Origin: Theodoxus fluviatilis
Taxonomy: Eukaryota > Mollusca > Gastropoda > Cycloneritida > Neritidae
Assembly: GCA_034096865.1 (NCBI GenBank)
Contig: JAWQFJ010002783.1
Coordinates: 37,501-101,500, forward strand
DNA length: 64,000 nucleotides
Reading direction: 5' to 3'
Numbering within the stretch: position 1 is the stretch's first letter; each line of letters begins with the position of its first letter. A program made the translations under genes and the position numbers. The notes under the pieces were generated by a model. The model saw only the letters and a program-made list of their open reading frames with translations. It ran no database searches and was not told where the DNA came from. Below, piece by piece: positions 42,985-54,077 of the stretch.

Positions 42985-43160
42985 AGGATGAAGTGTTTGA
43001 CCAGCTGAAGGCCGTTTTTCTGGCAAAGGGAAAAGGCAGGCGCCCCAAGCTTCCTACTGTTGACCTGACCGATAGGATTCTTCATCAGACTTTGCTGTTG
43101 AAGCGACAAGGCAACAAAACATATGATGAAGCTGCGCTGTTCCTCAGCTCTGTAAATTGA
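42985..43160 (+). CDS. Hypothetical two-exon gene, exon 2
   Basis: Acceptor CCTTTTCTGTGCAG, then 176 nt to TGA: EDEVFDQLKAVFLAKGKGRR, PKLPTVDLTDRILHQTLLL, KRQGNKTYDEAALFLSSVN. Phase 1 matches 41982 but not LSM12 exon 2 (phase 0), so it is not the next LSM12 exon. A possible donor (AGCTCT/GTAAAT, 43150) leaves room for more exons. The combined product would be about 79 residues, charged and helical. I do not recognise the family. Confidence 0.45.
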
Positions 43161-43191
43161 AATGACAGTCTGTGCTTGCTTGCTGCCTTTT

Positions 43192-44046
43192 TTTGACTCA
43201 CATGCGAAGCAAAAGTGAGTCTATGTACTGAGCCGTGTCGTCCGTCCGTCCGGGCGTCCATCCGTCCGTCCGTAAAAAACTTAAACGTTGGATTTTTCTC
43301 GGAGACTATTAAGTCTATCAACACCAAATGTGGCATGATGGTGTATGATGACAAGGCCTCAAAAAACATACATAGTGACTTGACCTTGCTTCAAGGTCAA
43401 GGTCACAGGAGCCATAAATGTGGTCTCAAAAACAGTCATTTTTCACATTTTCCCAATTTTCTCCCACGTTATTGAGAATGGCGACCTCAGCTACAAGTGG
43501 TATATAGGTCAAAGCAAGCCCTATCTATTGATACCAGTTTGGTTGACCTTGCTTCAAGGTCAAGGTCACAGGAGCTCTTCAAAGTTGGATCGTATACATA
43601 TTTTGAAGTGACCTTGACCCTGAACTATGGAAGATAACTGTTTCAAACTTAATAATTATGTGGGGCACATGTTATACTTTCATCATGAGACACATTTGGT
43701 CACATATCATCAAGGTCAAGGTCACTTTGACCCTTATGAAATGTGACCAAAATGGGGTAGTGAACCACTAAAAGTGACTATATCTCATGGTAGAAAGTGC
43801 CAATAAGCACCATTGTGCTTCCTATGTCTTGAATTGACAGCTTTGTGTTGCATGACCTTGGATGACCTTGACCTTGGGTCAAGGTCACATGTATTTTGGT
43901 AGGAAAAATGTGTAGAGCATTTCTTTGTGTATGATGTCATTGGTAGGTTTAGTTGTTTGACCTTGACCTTGAAGGTCACCTGAAGGTCAAGGTCATATAA
44001 AGGTCAAGGTCAAGCATGTGAGTCGTATGGGCTTTGCCCTTCTTGT
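43192..44046. mobile_element. Half-site repeat R2, copy 1
   Basis: About 855 bp from GACTCACATGCGAAGCAAAA (which contains the hairpin arms GACTCAC/GTGAGTC), through (GTCC)n and AACGTTGGATTTTTCTCGGA, to GTATGGGCTTTGCCCTTCTT. It carries many TCAAGGTCA motifs, often as TCAAGGTCAAGGTCA. Nearly identical to 47296-48163. No coding capacity. Transposition mechanism unknown. Confidence 0.85.
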
Positions 44047-44099
44047 TTTTTTTTGTTTTTTTTTGGGGGGGGGCGCCTTGCTCGGTGCTGAAGCCTGAA

Positions 44100-47000
44100 G
44101 GGGTTCTTTTCAGAACAATTGTCCTTTTTCAGTGTCCATAAGAGCAAACCATGTTATTTTTCATTTGCTTTCAAATTTGAGGTAAATCCATCAATTGGTT
44201 CAAAAGTTATGACAGTTGTTGTGTGTGTACAGACGGAGACATCCAACTTTTCTAATTTTGTAATGACTTTCCCCCCTTATTTTTCATATTTTCTAGCTTT
44301 CAATTCCACAGTATGTAGGAATGTAGATAAATGCATAATGTGCAATGTCTCAAAATTTGGTAAAGATACTGTATATAGTTCAATAGTTATGAAGCTTTAC
44401 ATATATGTACATGGCAGAACGTCCGGACGCCGGTCAAATTGATGTTTTTCCTGACTTTGGCAGTGCATTTGCCAAAGACTTCTTGCAATAATATCATGAA
44501 AAAAAATGGGCTTGTTCTATGCATGTTTGTTTGTAAGATCTGGAAGTTCCAGAGAGCTGCTGTAAATGAATTCAATTTTGTGATAGCCTAAACTTGCCCC
44601 CCCGTGCAGTGTTCTTTTGTTTTCAGTTGTGTTTTTCGTAAAGTTTCAGTGCTTGGTGGTTAAACAAATATGAGACTAGAGTGTTGAAACAATGATTTTC
44701 TGCTATTCCTGGTTGCTGAGAACTGATTCTCAAAAGCTGAATTGACTAAGCCATTATTATGTAGGCAGGTTTCACAATCAGGTAGTGTTGAGAACATGGC
44801 TGAGAAAAGTCGGGAATTTTTTACAAACTGTGCCAATTTTGACTTCTTTTTGTGAACCAAATGGAAGAAGTAGCTATTCTAAATTAAGAATTATACATGG
44901 TTTGTTCATCAATGTTGTTTTTGTTGACTTTTTGAGCGTGTGATGGGTGGCGAACGTTAAAATCCGGACAGACGCAATTTCCTTCCTGGCCTGCAAATGC
45001 CTCGAGTCAATGTAATAAAAACAGAAGTCAGGACCTTTAACGTAATATCGGATGATCAAGTTGTTTGAATAACGGTTCCACCTACATATCAATGTCACGA
45101 AACACGAAGGGGCGGGCTTAAGTTTGGTAGAAATCGAAGAAAAAGAAGAAAATAAGAAGTACCGGAAGTTGTCTGTCCGCTAAATCGCGCTACTCTGAGG
45201 ATTAATAAATGGCTATTTTCTCCACCTAAAATGCCATTCTTGATTTTTGGGGGGGATGAAAACGATGTTTGGTGGTGTGTAGTTTTGATAAAAGCCGGCA
45301 AGCACACCACTTGAAGGTAAAATACGGCTCTGGCGTCTTTCTTACAGATTGCCGATTCAGTTCTGTCCGTGTGATCTACATTCGCAACTTCGCTTTTCTT
45401 GTGTAAATACACATCTTTCCAAACGGGATGTGACTTTTTACACGCTCTACACAGGTTAGAATGGCGCCATAGAACATGCGGGATAGCTTAGTTCACTTAG
45501 TTTCGATATCTTTGTTCTCGAGCCAAGGCGATTTCATCTGTCTGTCCGTAGCGTTCGCAACCTCCGTTCGCAACACAGACAGACGGCGTTGCGAACGTGG
45601 ACAGACAGCGTTGCGAACGTTCAAGGCGTACGAGTTCCCGCTTTGAGTCGGGACAAAAATAGACACACTGTGTCTCGCAAGAGATTCAATAAACACAAAT
45701 GACTCAGGAATCGGAAGCGTGATTTGCTCGTTTTCAGAATCTCCAGCGATTTTAAAGTTGCATCCACCTACCCACCCATCCACCCATCCATCCACCCATC
45801 CGTCCGTCCGTCCCTCCCTCCAGTCATCTATCCATCCATCCATCCATTCATCCATCCACTCGTCCATCCACCTATTCGCCCATCCATCCATCCATCCATC
45901 CATCCATCCAACTCTGCGGTCTCAAAGATGGATTCCTCAGTGTGTTAAAAATGTCCAACCCCTCCAAATACAAAGACCGCCAGCACGTTTCCAACCCCAA
46001 TGTCATCAGGGTTGGCGATTTTGTGTGGGCAGATTTTCACAATGTTGATGGGGTTCTGGCTGGCTTGAACTTTTGACCGTGTTGGAGATTCCCCCCCCCT
46101 CCCCCCCCCCGCTTTCACGCCGCCGGTTCAGCTTATCGCGCCGCCTTCACAGCCTTATCTCTTCCCCCCCCCCCCCCGCTTCCACACCGCCGGTTCAGTT
46201 TATCTCGCCTTCTCCCCCCCCCCCCCCCCCTCACCTCCGCTACGCCTATTTCTTCAATGCTACTCCAAACTCTTTGGCATGATGGTGGGTTGGCAGGTCT
46301 GTAAATTCATTCCATCAATAGACCCGTCACAAGTTTCATTATGTTCGACACCGCATTTTTGTAAATGGGGGGTATAGGGTACTATACTGCCTGCCAAGCT
46401 ACAATTTATATGCAAAATAATCTTGTTATGTTGTTTCCATGTTGATTAATGTTTGTACTTTACCCTGAATTGCTTTCAATGTGGTGATAAGGCATTTGAA
46501 GATGTGTAGAAAAGTTCAAAGGTTCTACGTCCATGTGAAGTTTATAAAAATTTGTCACATATACACCATAAATGGGCCCAAATCATAGCATTCTACATTG
46601 TTTGCTACTTGAATTCCTTCATAAAGCTGCTGGAATATTAATTTGAGTTGGATTTTTTGACAATTGAAAGTTAAAGTAACTTCATATATGTGTTTGCTGT
46701 ATTTTGGGAATTAGGGGGGTAGGATACTAAACAGTCTACCAGGCTACAATTTGTTTGTATAATCACATATTACTGTTGTTGCCATGTTGTTTAATGTTTG
46801 TACTTAACTTTCAAAGGCTTTCAAGTTAGTAATTATGCATTTGAATATGTGTACAAGAAGTTAAAAGGTCCAGCGTCCATAAAATTACACAGGCGGGGAC
46901 AACCGAATGGTCTCACAAGAAGAAAATGGCCATTTGAAAAACCTTTTATGAACTGTTTTTCCAGGGAAGATATAGTTTGTTTAGTTTTTGTTGTTAGAAG

Positions 47001-47290
47001 CTCATTTCTACAAGCTTTAGGCACCTTTTTGGCAGTTACAAAATTGCGAGAGATTTCTTTGGATCAGGAGGGTTGGTGTCTTTGAACCAGGATTCTGTCA
47101 AAACTATCGCTTTCCATATAATTTTTGTTTTTGTTTTACAACAAAATAAACCTACTGTCTGCATTTCAATCTTTATTTGCTTTGGTTTTGACTTTTTTTT
47201 TCCCCATGATGTGTGTGTGTGAAAAGGAAAAATGGAAACCATTATTGTGAAACCTGCCTGTAGTAGTTTTATGCTGTTAAAGTTGCCCCA
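44100..47290. other. Unassigned sequence between R2 copies
   Basis: Holds a 25-bp GTTGCGAACG/ACAGACAG duplication (45560-45625), a (CATC)n tract (45765-45910), and C tracts at 46088-46115, 46163-46178 and 46213-46230. A 41-codon frame at 45951-46076 ([12 protein letters not shown] to GVLAGLNF) has protein-like composition ([11 protein letters not shown]), but I cannot support it further. Confidence 0.4.
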
Positions 47291-47295
47291 TTTTT

Positions 47296-48163
47296 GACTC
47301 ACATGCGAAGCAAAAGTGAGTCTATGTACTGAGCCGTGTCGTCCGTCCGTCCGGGCGTCCGTCCGTCCGTCCGGGCGGGCGGGCGTCCGTAAAAAACTTA
47401 AACGTTGGATTTTTCTCGGAGACTATTAAGTCTATCAACACCAAATGTGGCATGATGGTGTATGATGACAAGGCCTCAAAAAACATACATAGTGACTTTT
47501 CCTTGCTTCAAGGTCAAGGTCACAGGAGCCATAAATGTGGTCTCAAAAACAGTCATTTTTCACATTTTCCCAATTTTCTCCCACGTTATTGAGAATGGCG
47601 ACCTTAGCTACAAGTGGTATATAGGTCAAAGCAAGCCCTATCTTTCGATACCAGTTTGGTTGACCTTGCTTCAAGGTCAAGGTCACAGGAGCTCTTCAAA
47701 GTTGGATTGTATACATATTTTGAAGTGACCTTGACCCTGAACTATGGAAGATAACTGTTTCAAACTTAATAATTATGTGGGGCACATGTTATACTTTCAT
47801 CATGAGACACATTTGGTCACATATCATCAAGGTCAAGGTCACTTTGACCCTTATGAAATGTGACCAAAATGGGGTAGTGAACCACTAAAAGTGACTATAT
47901 CTCATGGTAGAAAGTGCCAATAAGCACCATTGTGCTTCCTATGTCTTGAATTAACAGCTTTGTGTTGCATGACCTTGGATGACCTTGACCTTGGGTCAAG
48001 GTCACATGTATTTTGGTAGGGAAAATGTGTAAAGCATTTCTTTGTGTATGATGTCATTGGTAGGTTTAGTTGTTTGACCTTGACCTTGAAGGTCACCTGA
48101 AGGTCAAGGTCATATAAAGGTCAAGGTCAAGCATGTGAGTCGTATGGGCTTTGCCCTTCTTGT
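47296..48163. mobile_element. Half-site repeat R2, copy 2
   Basis: About 870 bp, roughly 97 percent or more identical to 43192-44046 apart from a longer GTCC/GGGC block. Same ends, so both are full units and recently copied. Confidence 0.85.
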
Positions 48164-48338
48164 TCAATTTTAAATTGCATCGTGACAGCGCATATCTTAA
48201 AATGCCAATATCTCAGGATCCAACAAAGGTATCTGCTTACTTTTTTTTGTGTTTTGCTTGTTTTTGATTGTTCTTCAAATATACATCAAAACATAAATTC
48301 TCATTTCATAACAAAATTTTGACTGCCGCAACCTACTT

Positions 48339-48523
48339 AAACATAAGTAGTTGATTGATTGATTCACTGATTGATTTGCTTTATTTCGGCCGACGACCCA
48401 TCAAGTTTACACAGATATTTGACATAAGTACGTGTATGCCATTAAATGGCAAGGAAAGAAGTTTTAAAATGTACAAATGTACAAGTACAATAATCAATTT
48501 CTGTAAACATAAGTAGTTGATTC
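48339..48523 (-). mobile_element. LINE 3' tail fragment with 18-bp target duplication
   Basis: AAACATAAGTAGTTGATT occurs at 48339-48356 and again at 48506-48523, enclosing about 150 bp. The insert begins TGATTGATTCACTGATTGAT and TTATTTCGGCCGACGACCCA on the plus strand, like the ATTG-tailed 3' end of the minus-strand LINE at 5079. This is a strongly 5'-truncated retrotransposition event. Confidence 0.7.
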
Positions 48524-48923
48524 CCAGAGTGCTTGTTGGCAGGGAAGATGCAGACCTGTTTACCTATACGATTTTGGCATATTTTTTACGCCAAACTATC
48601 GAAAATACGACTACTACGACTTGTGTGAAAAAATACGACAATTGTGAAATCAAAAGGTTTTTTTTCCCCCCCTTTTTTTTCCCCCCTTGTGAAGTTCTTT
48701 AATTTTCCTGAGGCTGGAAGCAGTCTCCTACTGTTCGAGTTTTGTTTTGACAAGAGCTCTTCATCGGACATTTGTGTAACATGTGTTGACAACACTGTTG
48801 TGACTGCACAGCCGTTCCCAGAGGGCTGTTTAGTTGAGCCTCACTGCTACAGGATGCTGGGGTAAGAAGTGGGTCAGGCAATCTTAAAATAACATTTGCA
48901 GGGAGGATACCTCACACCTCTGT

Positions 48924-49240
<317 letters not shown>

Positions 49241-50068
49241 TCTCTCCCCCATAGTTTCGCTTCAACTAAACAGCCGGATTCAGCGGTCAAGGGGGAGGTA
49301 ACTCTTCACTTGCATTGCCTCTTTGTATGCAAACCAAAAGCTGCATTTTTGAAATTGTCGGTCCGCACAAAAAAATACGCACAGTTTTATAAAAATACGC
49401 ATATATCTGAACCAGTGAGTACGCTGAGGCAAAATTTGGGGTACCCAGGTCTGAAGATGGGACAGCACTGTTAGTTTGGGGGATGAGGGTGGGCGGATGA
49501 AAAAGTTATGGTTAGAGTAACATGGCAAAAAGAACATAGGGTCAGTAAGTCGGCCAGAACTTTCTCTTTAGTTTTTTGGTTTTGTTTTTAGAAGAGGCCA
49601 GACTGTACATTAACCCTTTCCGACCGGATGCGACACGCACGTTACATCTCCCTTTCAGACCGGATGCGACGCCCAGGGTTCGTACAGGTCATGGAAAACC
49701 TGGAAAGTCATGGAATTTGATTTTTCATTTTCCAGGCCTGGAAAGTCATGGAATTTCAACTTAGGTCATGGAAAGTCATGGAATTTAAGAAAGAAAAAAA
49801 TGAAAGAAAAAAATACGTTTTCTAGGCTGTGCTTCGCGCAATACTCTCAATCTAATTTTAAACGCTGAGCACGTCAGGAAAACGTGCCCTTGCATCCCAT
49901 TGGTTAATTCTGAAGGCTCGTGTGCCTTCTGCTTCCTGATTGGTTCTTTGGCTAGGTGACCTCGTTTCATTTCCACGCCAGTCCGGTCAGTTGGTTCAAA
50001 CGAGGACAGAGTGAAAAGAGATTGTTTTGTTTGTAGTGCAGTGTTTCTTTGAGAATCAGATTATCATC

Positions 50069-50760
50069 ATGCCTGGAAAGTGTCGCTTTCAAGACTCTTG
50101 GACAGGAGTCCCTGAATACCGTGAGTGGGTCATGCGAGCGAGAGTGGATGGGATGGCAAAGTGCCGATTTTGTGAAAAAGACTTTGATGTATCCAACATG
50201 AGAGCGGCAGCGTTGAAAAGCCACATGAAAGGTGTCGCGCACCAGGCGCGTGCTAAAAAACACCAAGAAGAAAAGAGCAAACGTCAAACACGAATATCAG
50301 ATTTTGTTCAAACTGCAAAAAATGCTGAGACAGTGCTTCAAAGGTGGTGGTTCCAGCTGGCGCTGCTACGCCGGTCGAAACTAGGCCTGCACCCACTGGC
50401 AGTGGCAGTAGATCTACTGGGATTGACACTTTCTTGACAACAAAGGACACACTGAAAGCAGAAATTTTGTGTACTTTGAAAATGGTCATCTCCCACTTCT
50501 CATTCTCCAGTACCAAAGGAATGAACGAGCTGTTCCGTCGCATGTTTCCCGACAGTGTCATCGCCTCCAAGTTTGCCTTGAGTAAAAGCAAAGCCCGGTA
50601 CTTGACAACTTTTGGTCTGGGGCCACATTTCTTAGACATGCTCAAGGCAAAGGCCCGGTCTTCTGATTCTCTGGTGCTGCTCTTTGATGAGTCCCTGAAT
50701 GCTGAACTTCAGAAAAAACAGCTGGATATCCATGTCCGATTTTGCTATTTACCATTTGGC
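50069..50760 (+). pseudogene. hAT-type transposase, N-terminal part, frameshifted
   Basis: From ATG at 50069: MPGKCRFQDSWTG, then a BED-like zinc finger (KCRFCEKDF, then ALKSHMKGVAH), then RISDFVQ. A one-base shift near 50340 moves the frame to one that continues LKAEILCTLKMVISHFSF, MNELFRRMFPDSVIASKF and LVLLFDESLNAELQKKQLD, all typical of hAT-family transposases. At about 50745 the frame runs into inserted repeat DNA and the catalytic remainder is gone. Confidence 0.8.
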
Positions 50761-50951
50761 GCTGGATCGAAATGGCGACCGCATGTCTGTTTCAAAATGG
50801 TGCTGTTTCTAACGTAATTTGGTCAAATATAGTTCTGGTTTAATTAGAATAGCTTAAATATATCATATTCAAGAAGGGGATAACGATATATATGCTCATT
50901 TCGAAGCCATTTCGAAGACATTAGCGCCATTTTGGCATTTCGGTAAATAGC
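50744..50951. mobile_element. Short inverted-repeat insertion in the hAT transposase
   Basis: TGCTATTTACCATTTGGCGC at 50744 and GCGCCATTTTGGCATTTCGG then TAAATAGCA at about 50923-50951 are imperfect inverted copies. They interrupt the transposase frame, which suggests a ~200-bp MITE. No clear target duplication. Confidence 0.45.
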
Positions 50952-50964
50952 ATGACCGTCAAAA

Positions 50965-51357
50965 TCACACAAGTGACAATGGCGAGTAAGAGCGTGACGG
51001 CGCAGATGCGATTTTGACGGACAAATCAGCTTAAATAGGTTAGTTTATTGGGGTTTTTGTTTCAGTTTATGCTAGAACAATCATTTAGGTAGATATTTAT
51101 TGCAATATTTTGCACATATTGGAAAAAGTATTGTAGAACTCGGGACCTTCAGCGAGTGCTAAATAGACGCCGCACGCGATGTTCGAAGAAATTTCATCAG
51201 ACCGGAAGTGGCCGTCGGTTCAATAGAATCCACTTTTCTAGGATTCGCACATATCAATAACACAAAATACCAATGTAACATGAAAGATGAAAGTCTTTCT
51301 GAGTTGTCTAATTTTTTTAAACTAGTGGTAGGATTCCGTGGTAATTTGTATCAAATC
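50965..51357 (+). repeat. Dispersed repeat R1, copy 2 (decayed)
   Basis: Related to 41915-42287. The ATGGCGAGTAAGAGCG start is frameshifted relative to copy 1 and the donor is altered (AATAGGTTAG in place of ATCGGTAAG), so this copy cannot encode the small protein. Confidence 0.75.
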
Positions 51358-52200
51358 TTTGCGCTACTACAGTACTAGCCAAAATGCACTCGGCAATACC
51401 ACTTTACTTTCATGGCTAATTGTGGACAATCCACAAAATATTGTGAATAAAAACAAGAATGAAAGTTGTTTATGAAGCAGAAGGTTTCAAGAACATGTGT
51501 CGTGTAGTTTTGTGTTATCCGTCTTATTTCCGCTGAGAACATACAAGCCGATTACGTAAAAAAACCACCCTCCGCCACTACCGACTCGCGGTGGCTCGAC
51601 GGAGTTTGCATTTCGCGACTCGGGTTGGTCTCTTCTAAACACTCGTCCGTCGAAGTTTCTCATTTGATCAAGTTGAAACTTTACTACTCATTAGAAGAAA
51701 GATTGCTCTTTCGTTCGGTGTATGTTTGAACTTCCGGTGAAAATCGAAAGACGAGTTATGGATGAAAGTTCGAACGTCATCGGACATTTTGTTAAAATTT
51801 GCTCACTCCCGCTTTTCCGATCAATTTCGTAGTCACCCTCGGATTCTACAAGATTTCCCCCTTCCAACGCTATATTCGATGTTAATGTACGACGAATCTA
51901 CTTTTTGTCTAGCGCCCGGATTGTGCGCTTGAAAGGAGAAAACAGGCGGAAATTTTCCACCTGTTTGTGTGTACATCGGACCGCAATGGCGTTGTGTAGA
52001 CGCGTGCTCGATTACCACATTCAGCGTGCGTTAATCGTTGAAGCACCAGACAATTTGGGACAAAAGTATCATCATTTTAAGGAGTACGTGTTAGAAAATT
52101 TTCTGCATTTGTCAGTTTTTGAATCAATCTGCTGTAAAAATAATAAAAAGAATTAGATTTTTTTTTACAACGGGTGTATTGTGCGTGAGTTTGGTCGTGC
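51358..52200. other. Unassigned DNA inside the hAT element
   Basis: About 850 bp between the R1 copy and the hAT 3' end. No transposase motif found. It may be further inserted sequence. Confidence 0.4.
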
Positions 52201-52924
52201 GCCATACACTTTTCTCTTTAAAATTGTCATGTAACACAGTACGCTAGGTCATGGAAAATGTTGTTGAAGGTCATGGAAAGTCATGGAAAAGTCATGGAAT
52301 TTTGTATCTAAAAACCTGTACGAACCCTGGACGCCCACGTCGCATTTGACGGTGGTGTGCCTCCATCGCATAGACTAAAATAGCTATTGATATCACATGA
52401 TTACTGCTAGACATGCTGATAGCAAAGTCAAAATGCCTCCATTCAGCGTTTACAGATTGAAAATCGAGCTAGTAGGAGTGGATAAATTTTTTTTTATCCG
52501 TTAGGTTTTGAAAAAAAGTTTATTTGTCGCCGAAAACCCGCGTGGCATTTGATAGTACTCCACTCCGATCGCTGTTCTAAAAATAGTCTTTGATATCACA
52601 TGACAGACGCTAGGCATGCTGGAAAGCTTAGTGTATCCGCTTTCTTTCAGCACTTACAGATCAAAAATCTAGCAAGTAGGAGCTGAGATTAGATTTTTTT
52701 CACTTGAGTTTTGAAAAAAGAAATCGAGTTGTTGGTCGAACATCGGTATTAAAATGCATATTTTCATCACATTTCCTATATTAGTCACGGATATGACATG
52801 GCAGATACTAAGCATTCTGGGTAGCCAAGTAAACACACTTCCTTCCCACGTTTACGGAGTGAAAATCGAGTGATTACATGCGGAGAAACGATCGTTTTTG
52901 TGGAGAGATCTGATCTCGCGCAAC

Positions 52925-53107
52925 ATGGCTGACGATCCTGCAGCGATCAGTGAAGGGAGTGATATCGAAGCTGATTCAGATGAGACGGTCGAAACACTTT
53001 CGGGAGACTACTGTAGCGATCGTTTGGGTGCAGAACAGTCGCAGGAGTGGTTTGAGTTTCTGGAGGAGGAGGATGTCGAAAGGATTCCAGGGAGAGTGGA
53101 AGTATGA
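52925..53107 (+). pseudogene. piggyBac-like transposase N-terminus, copy 1
   Basis: ATG at 52925 opens MADDPAAISEGSDIEADSDE and an acidic stretch to EWFEFLEEEDV. Compared with the frame at 63339, 11 bp are missing after GATGTC, so the frame shifts and stops at 53107. Read in the other frame after the deletion, the protein would continue with the WKYENFRPCLRHDFRRKAGF segment and about 10 more residues than the second copy has. Confidence 0.75.
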
Positions 53108-53167
53108 GAACTTTAGACCATGCCTCCGCCATGATTTTCGTCGAAAGGCTGGTTTCGACGCAACGAA

Positions 53168-53690
53168 AATGAGTTCAAAGCCAACCCGAAGCCTCTGCTG
53201 GGCTATTGATAGCCCCTTTTTTGGGAGGTGTAGATGGTCCTGCAAGCTAAGGCGTTGGGCTTTGCAGCGAGGCGCTGTGCCGTGGTTCAATCCCAGGGGC
53301 GGGAGAGATGGGACAAAAGTTATGTTGATCGAGGAAAATTGCTGCGACCATGTCTTGTCACTTTGTCTGGTATGAATGTGTGCATGATTGTGCATGAATG
53401 CATAGGTGAACATCGATTGATGCACCTGTTGGTTAAACGTCTTTACGTGCCAACAAGAATGAAAGTTGTGATGTCTGTGGGATCTTCCCAGAAATCCATG
53501 GTGTTTAGTTTACGTCATAATAAAGATCCTGGCAGCCCACATCCCAGTACTCTCCCCTTGTGCCCTCATGAGTTCAAAGCCAACCCGAAGCCTCTGCTGG
53601 GCTATTGATAGCCTCTTTTTTGGGAGGTGTAGATGGTTCAATCCCAGGGGCGGGAGAGATGGGAAAAAAGTTATGTTGATCGAGGAAATT
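53168..53690 (+). repeat. Duplicated block with a Pol III box B (SINE-like)
   Basis: A ~66-bp block beginning ATGAGTTCAAAGCCAACCCG occurs at 53168 and 53568. Each is followed by GGTTCAATCCCAGGGGCGGG-type sequence. In the first copy, CAAGCTAAGGCGTTGGGCT and GTGGTTCAATCCC (box B consensus, 53284-53294) resemble a tRNA-derived SINE head; the second copy lacks 53 bp of it. A similar GTGCCGTGGTTCTATCCC lies at about 893. Confidence 0.55.
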
Positions 53691-53699
53691 TGATCAGTT

Positions 53700-54070
53700 T
53701 CCTTAGCAACCGTAATCTCAGACTTATGAAATTTGGCACAGTGATTAGGTTATATATGGGCAAGGGTGTTATAAAATTTGATTGCATTATCTTCACTTAC
53801 TTTTACTTATTTGGTGTTTTTAATGGGATGACGTATAGCATAATAATGGGCAGCTAATGACTTTTTAGTCAAAATATTTTTTTTCATTTCTGACAAGTCA
53901 ATAATCACATTTTTGACAGATACTAACTTGCAGTATACAAAAATAGAATGAGTAATGACTTTGCTGTAGCCATGTGACCAATATAGCCGACTGGTCTATA
54001 AATAGTATCAAATCTTGAGTTCTCGTTTTCTCCATTAAATGTGAAGATATTTGGTCAAAACTTAGTATAT
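53700..54070. other. Unassigned; related to MITE interior at 22640
   Basis: CTTAGCAACCGTAATCTCAG and ATGAAATTTGGCACAG resemble the interior of the MITE at 22413-23035. No gene seen. Confidence 0.4.
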
Positions 54071-54077
54071 ATGTTAT

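Larger units (their letters stand above)
41301..48333. mobile_element. Putative 7-kb TTAA-flanked DNA element
   Basis: TAGGTTGCGGCAG at 41299-41311 and its exact inverted copy CTGCCGCAACCTA at 48323-48335 are each flanked on the outside by CTTAAAC, which contains TTAA. A TTAA or 7-bp target duplication with 13-bp ends suggests a DNA transposon (Kolobok or piggyBac type). The interior holds a spliced small gene, a C-rich tract and two half-site repeats, but I see no transposase. The two ends may also belong to separate copies. Confidence 0.4.
49674..52329 (+). mobile_element. hAT-like DNA transposon inside the piggyBac copy
   Basis: CAGGGTTCGTACAGG at 49674 and its exact inverted copy at 52315-52329 mark the ends; subterminal TCATGGAAAGTCATGGAATT repeats occur at both sides. 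GACGCC is repeated directly outside (49668-49673 and 52330-52335), extending to GACGCCCA if the ends are set two bases in, close to the 8-bp duplication of hAT elements. It encodes the start of a transposase and is itself interrupted. Confidence 0.8.
49614..53600 (+). mobile_element. piggyBac-like element copy 1 (broken; right end not found)
   Basis: TTAA at 49610-49613, then CCCTTTCCGACCGGATGCGA, the same left end as the complete element at 59680. Interrupted after 60 bp by the hAT element (49674-52329), it resumes at 52330 and shares TTGATATCACATGACA, GCATGCTGGAAAGCTTAGTG and the MADDPA frame with the second copy. The TGGG-TTAA right end is missing; sequence homology fades near 53150, where a duplicated SINE-like block begins. 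The end coordinate is approximate. Confidence 0.7.

Noticed and set aside
42255..42991. Pro-rich and Gly-rich frames up to 214 codons
   Set aside because: Translations of a C-rich low-complexity tract.
42985..43160. Considered as the next LSM12 exon
   Set aside because: LSM12 exon 2 ends in phase 0, this exon needs phase 1, and its protein does not resemble the LSM12 C-terminal domain.
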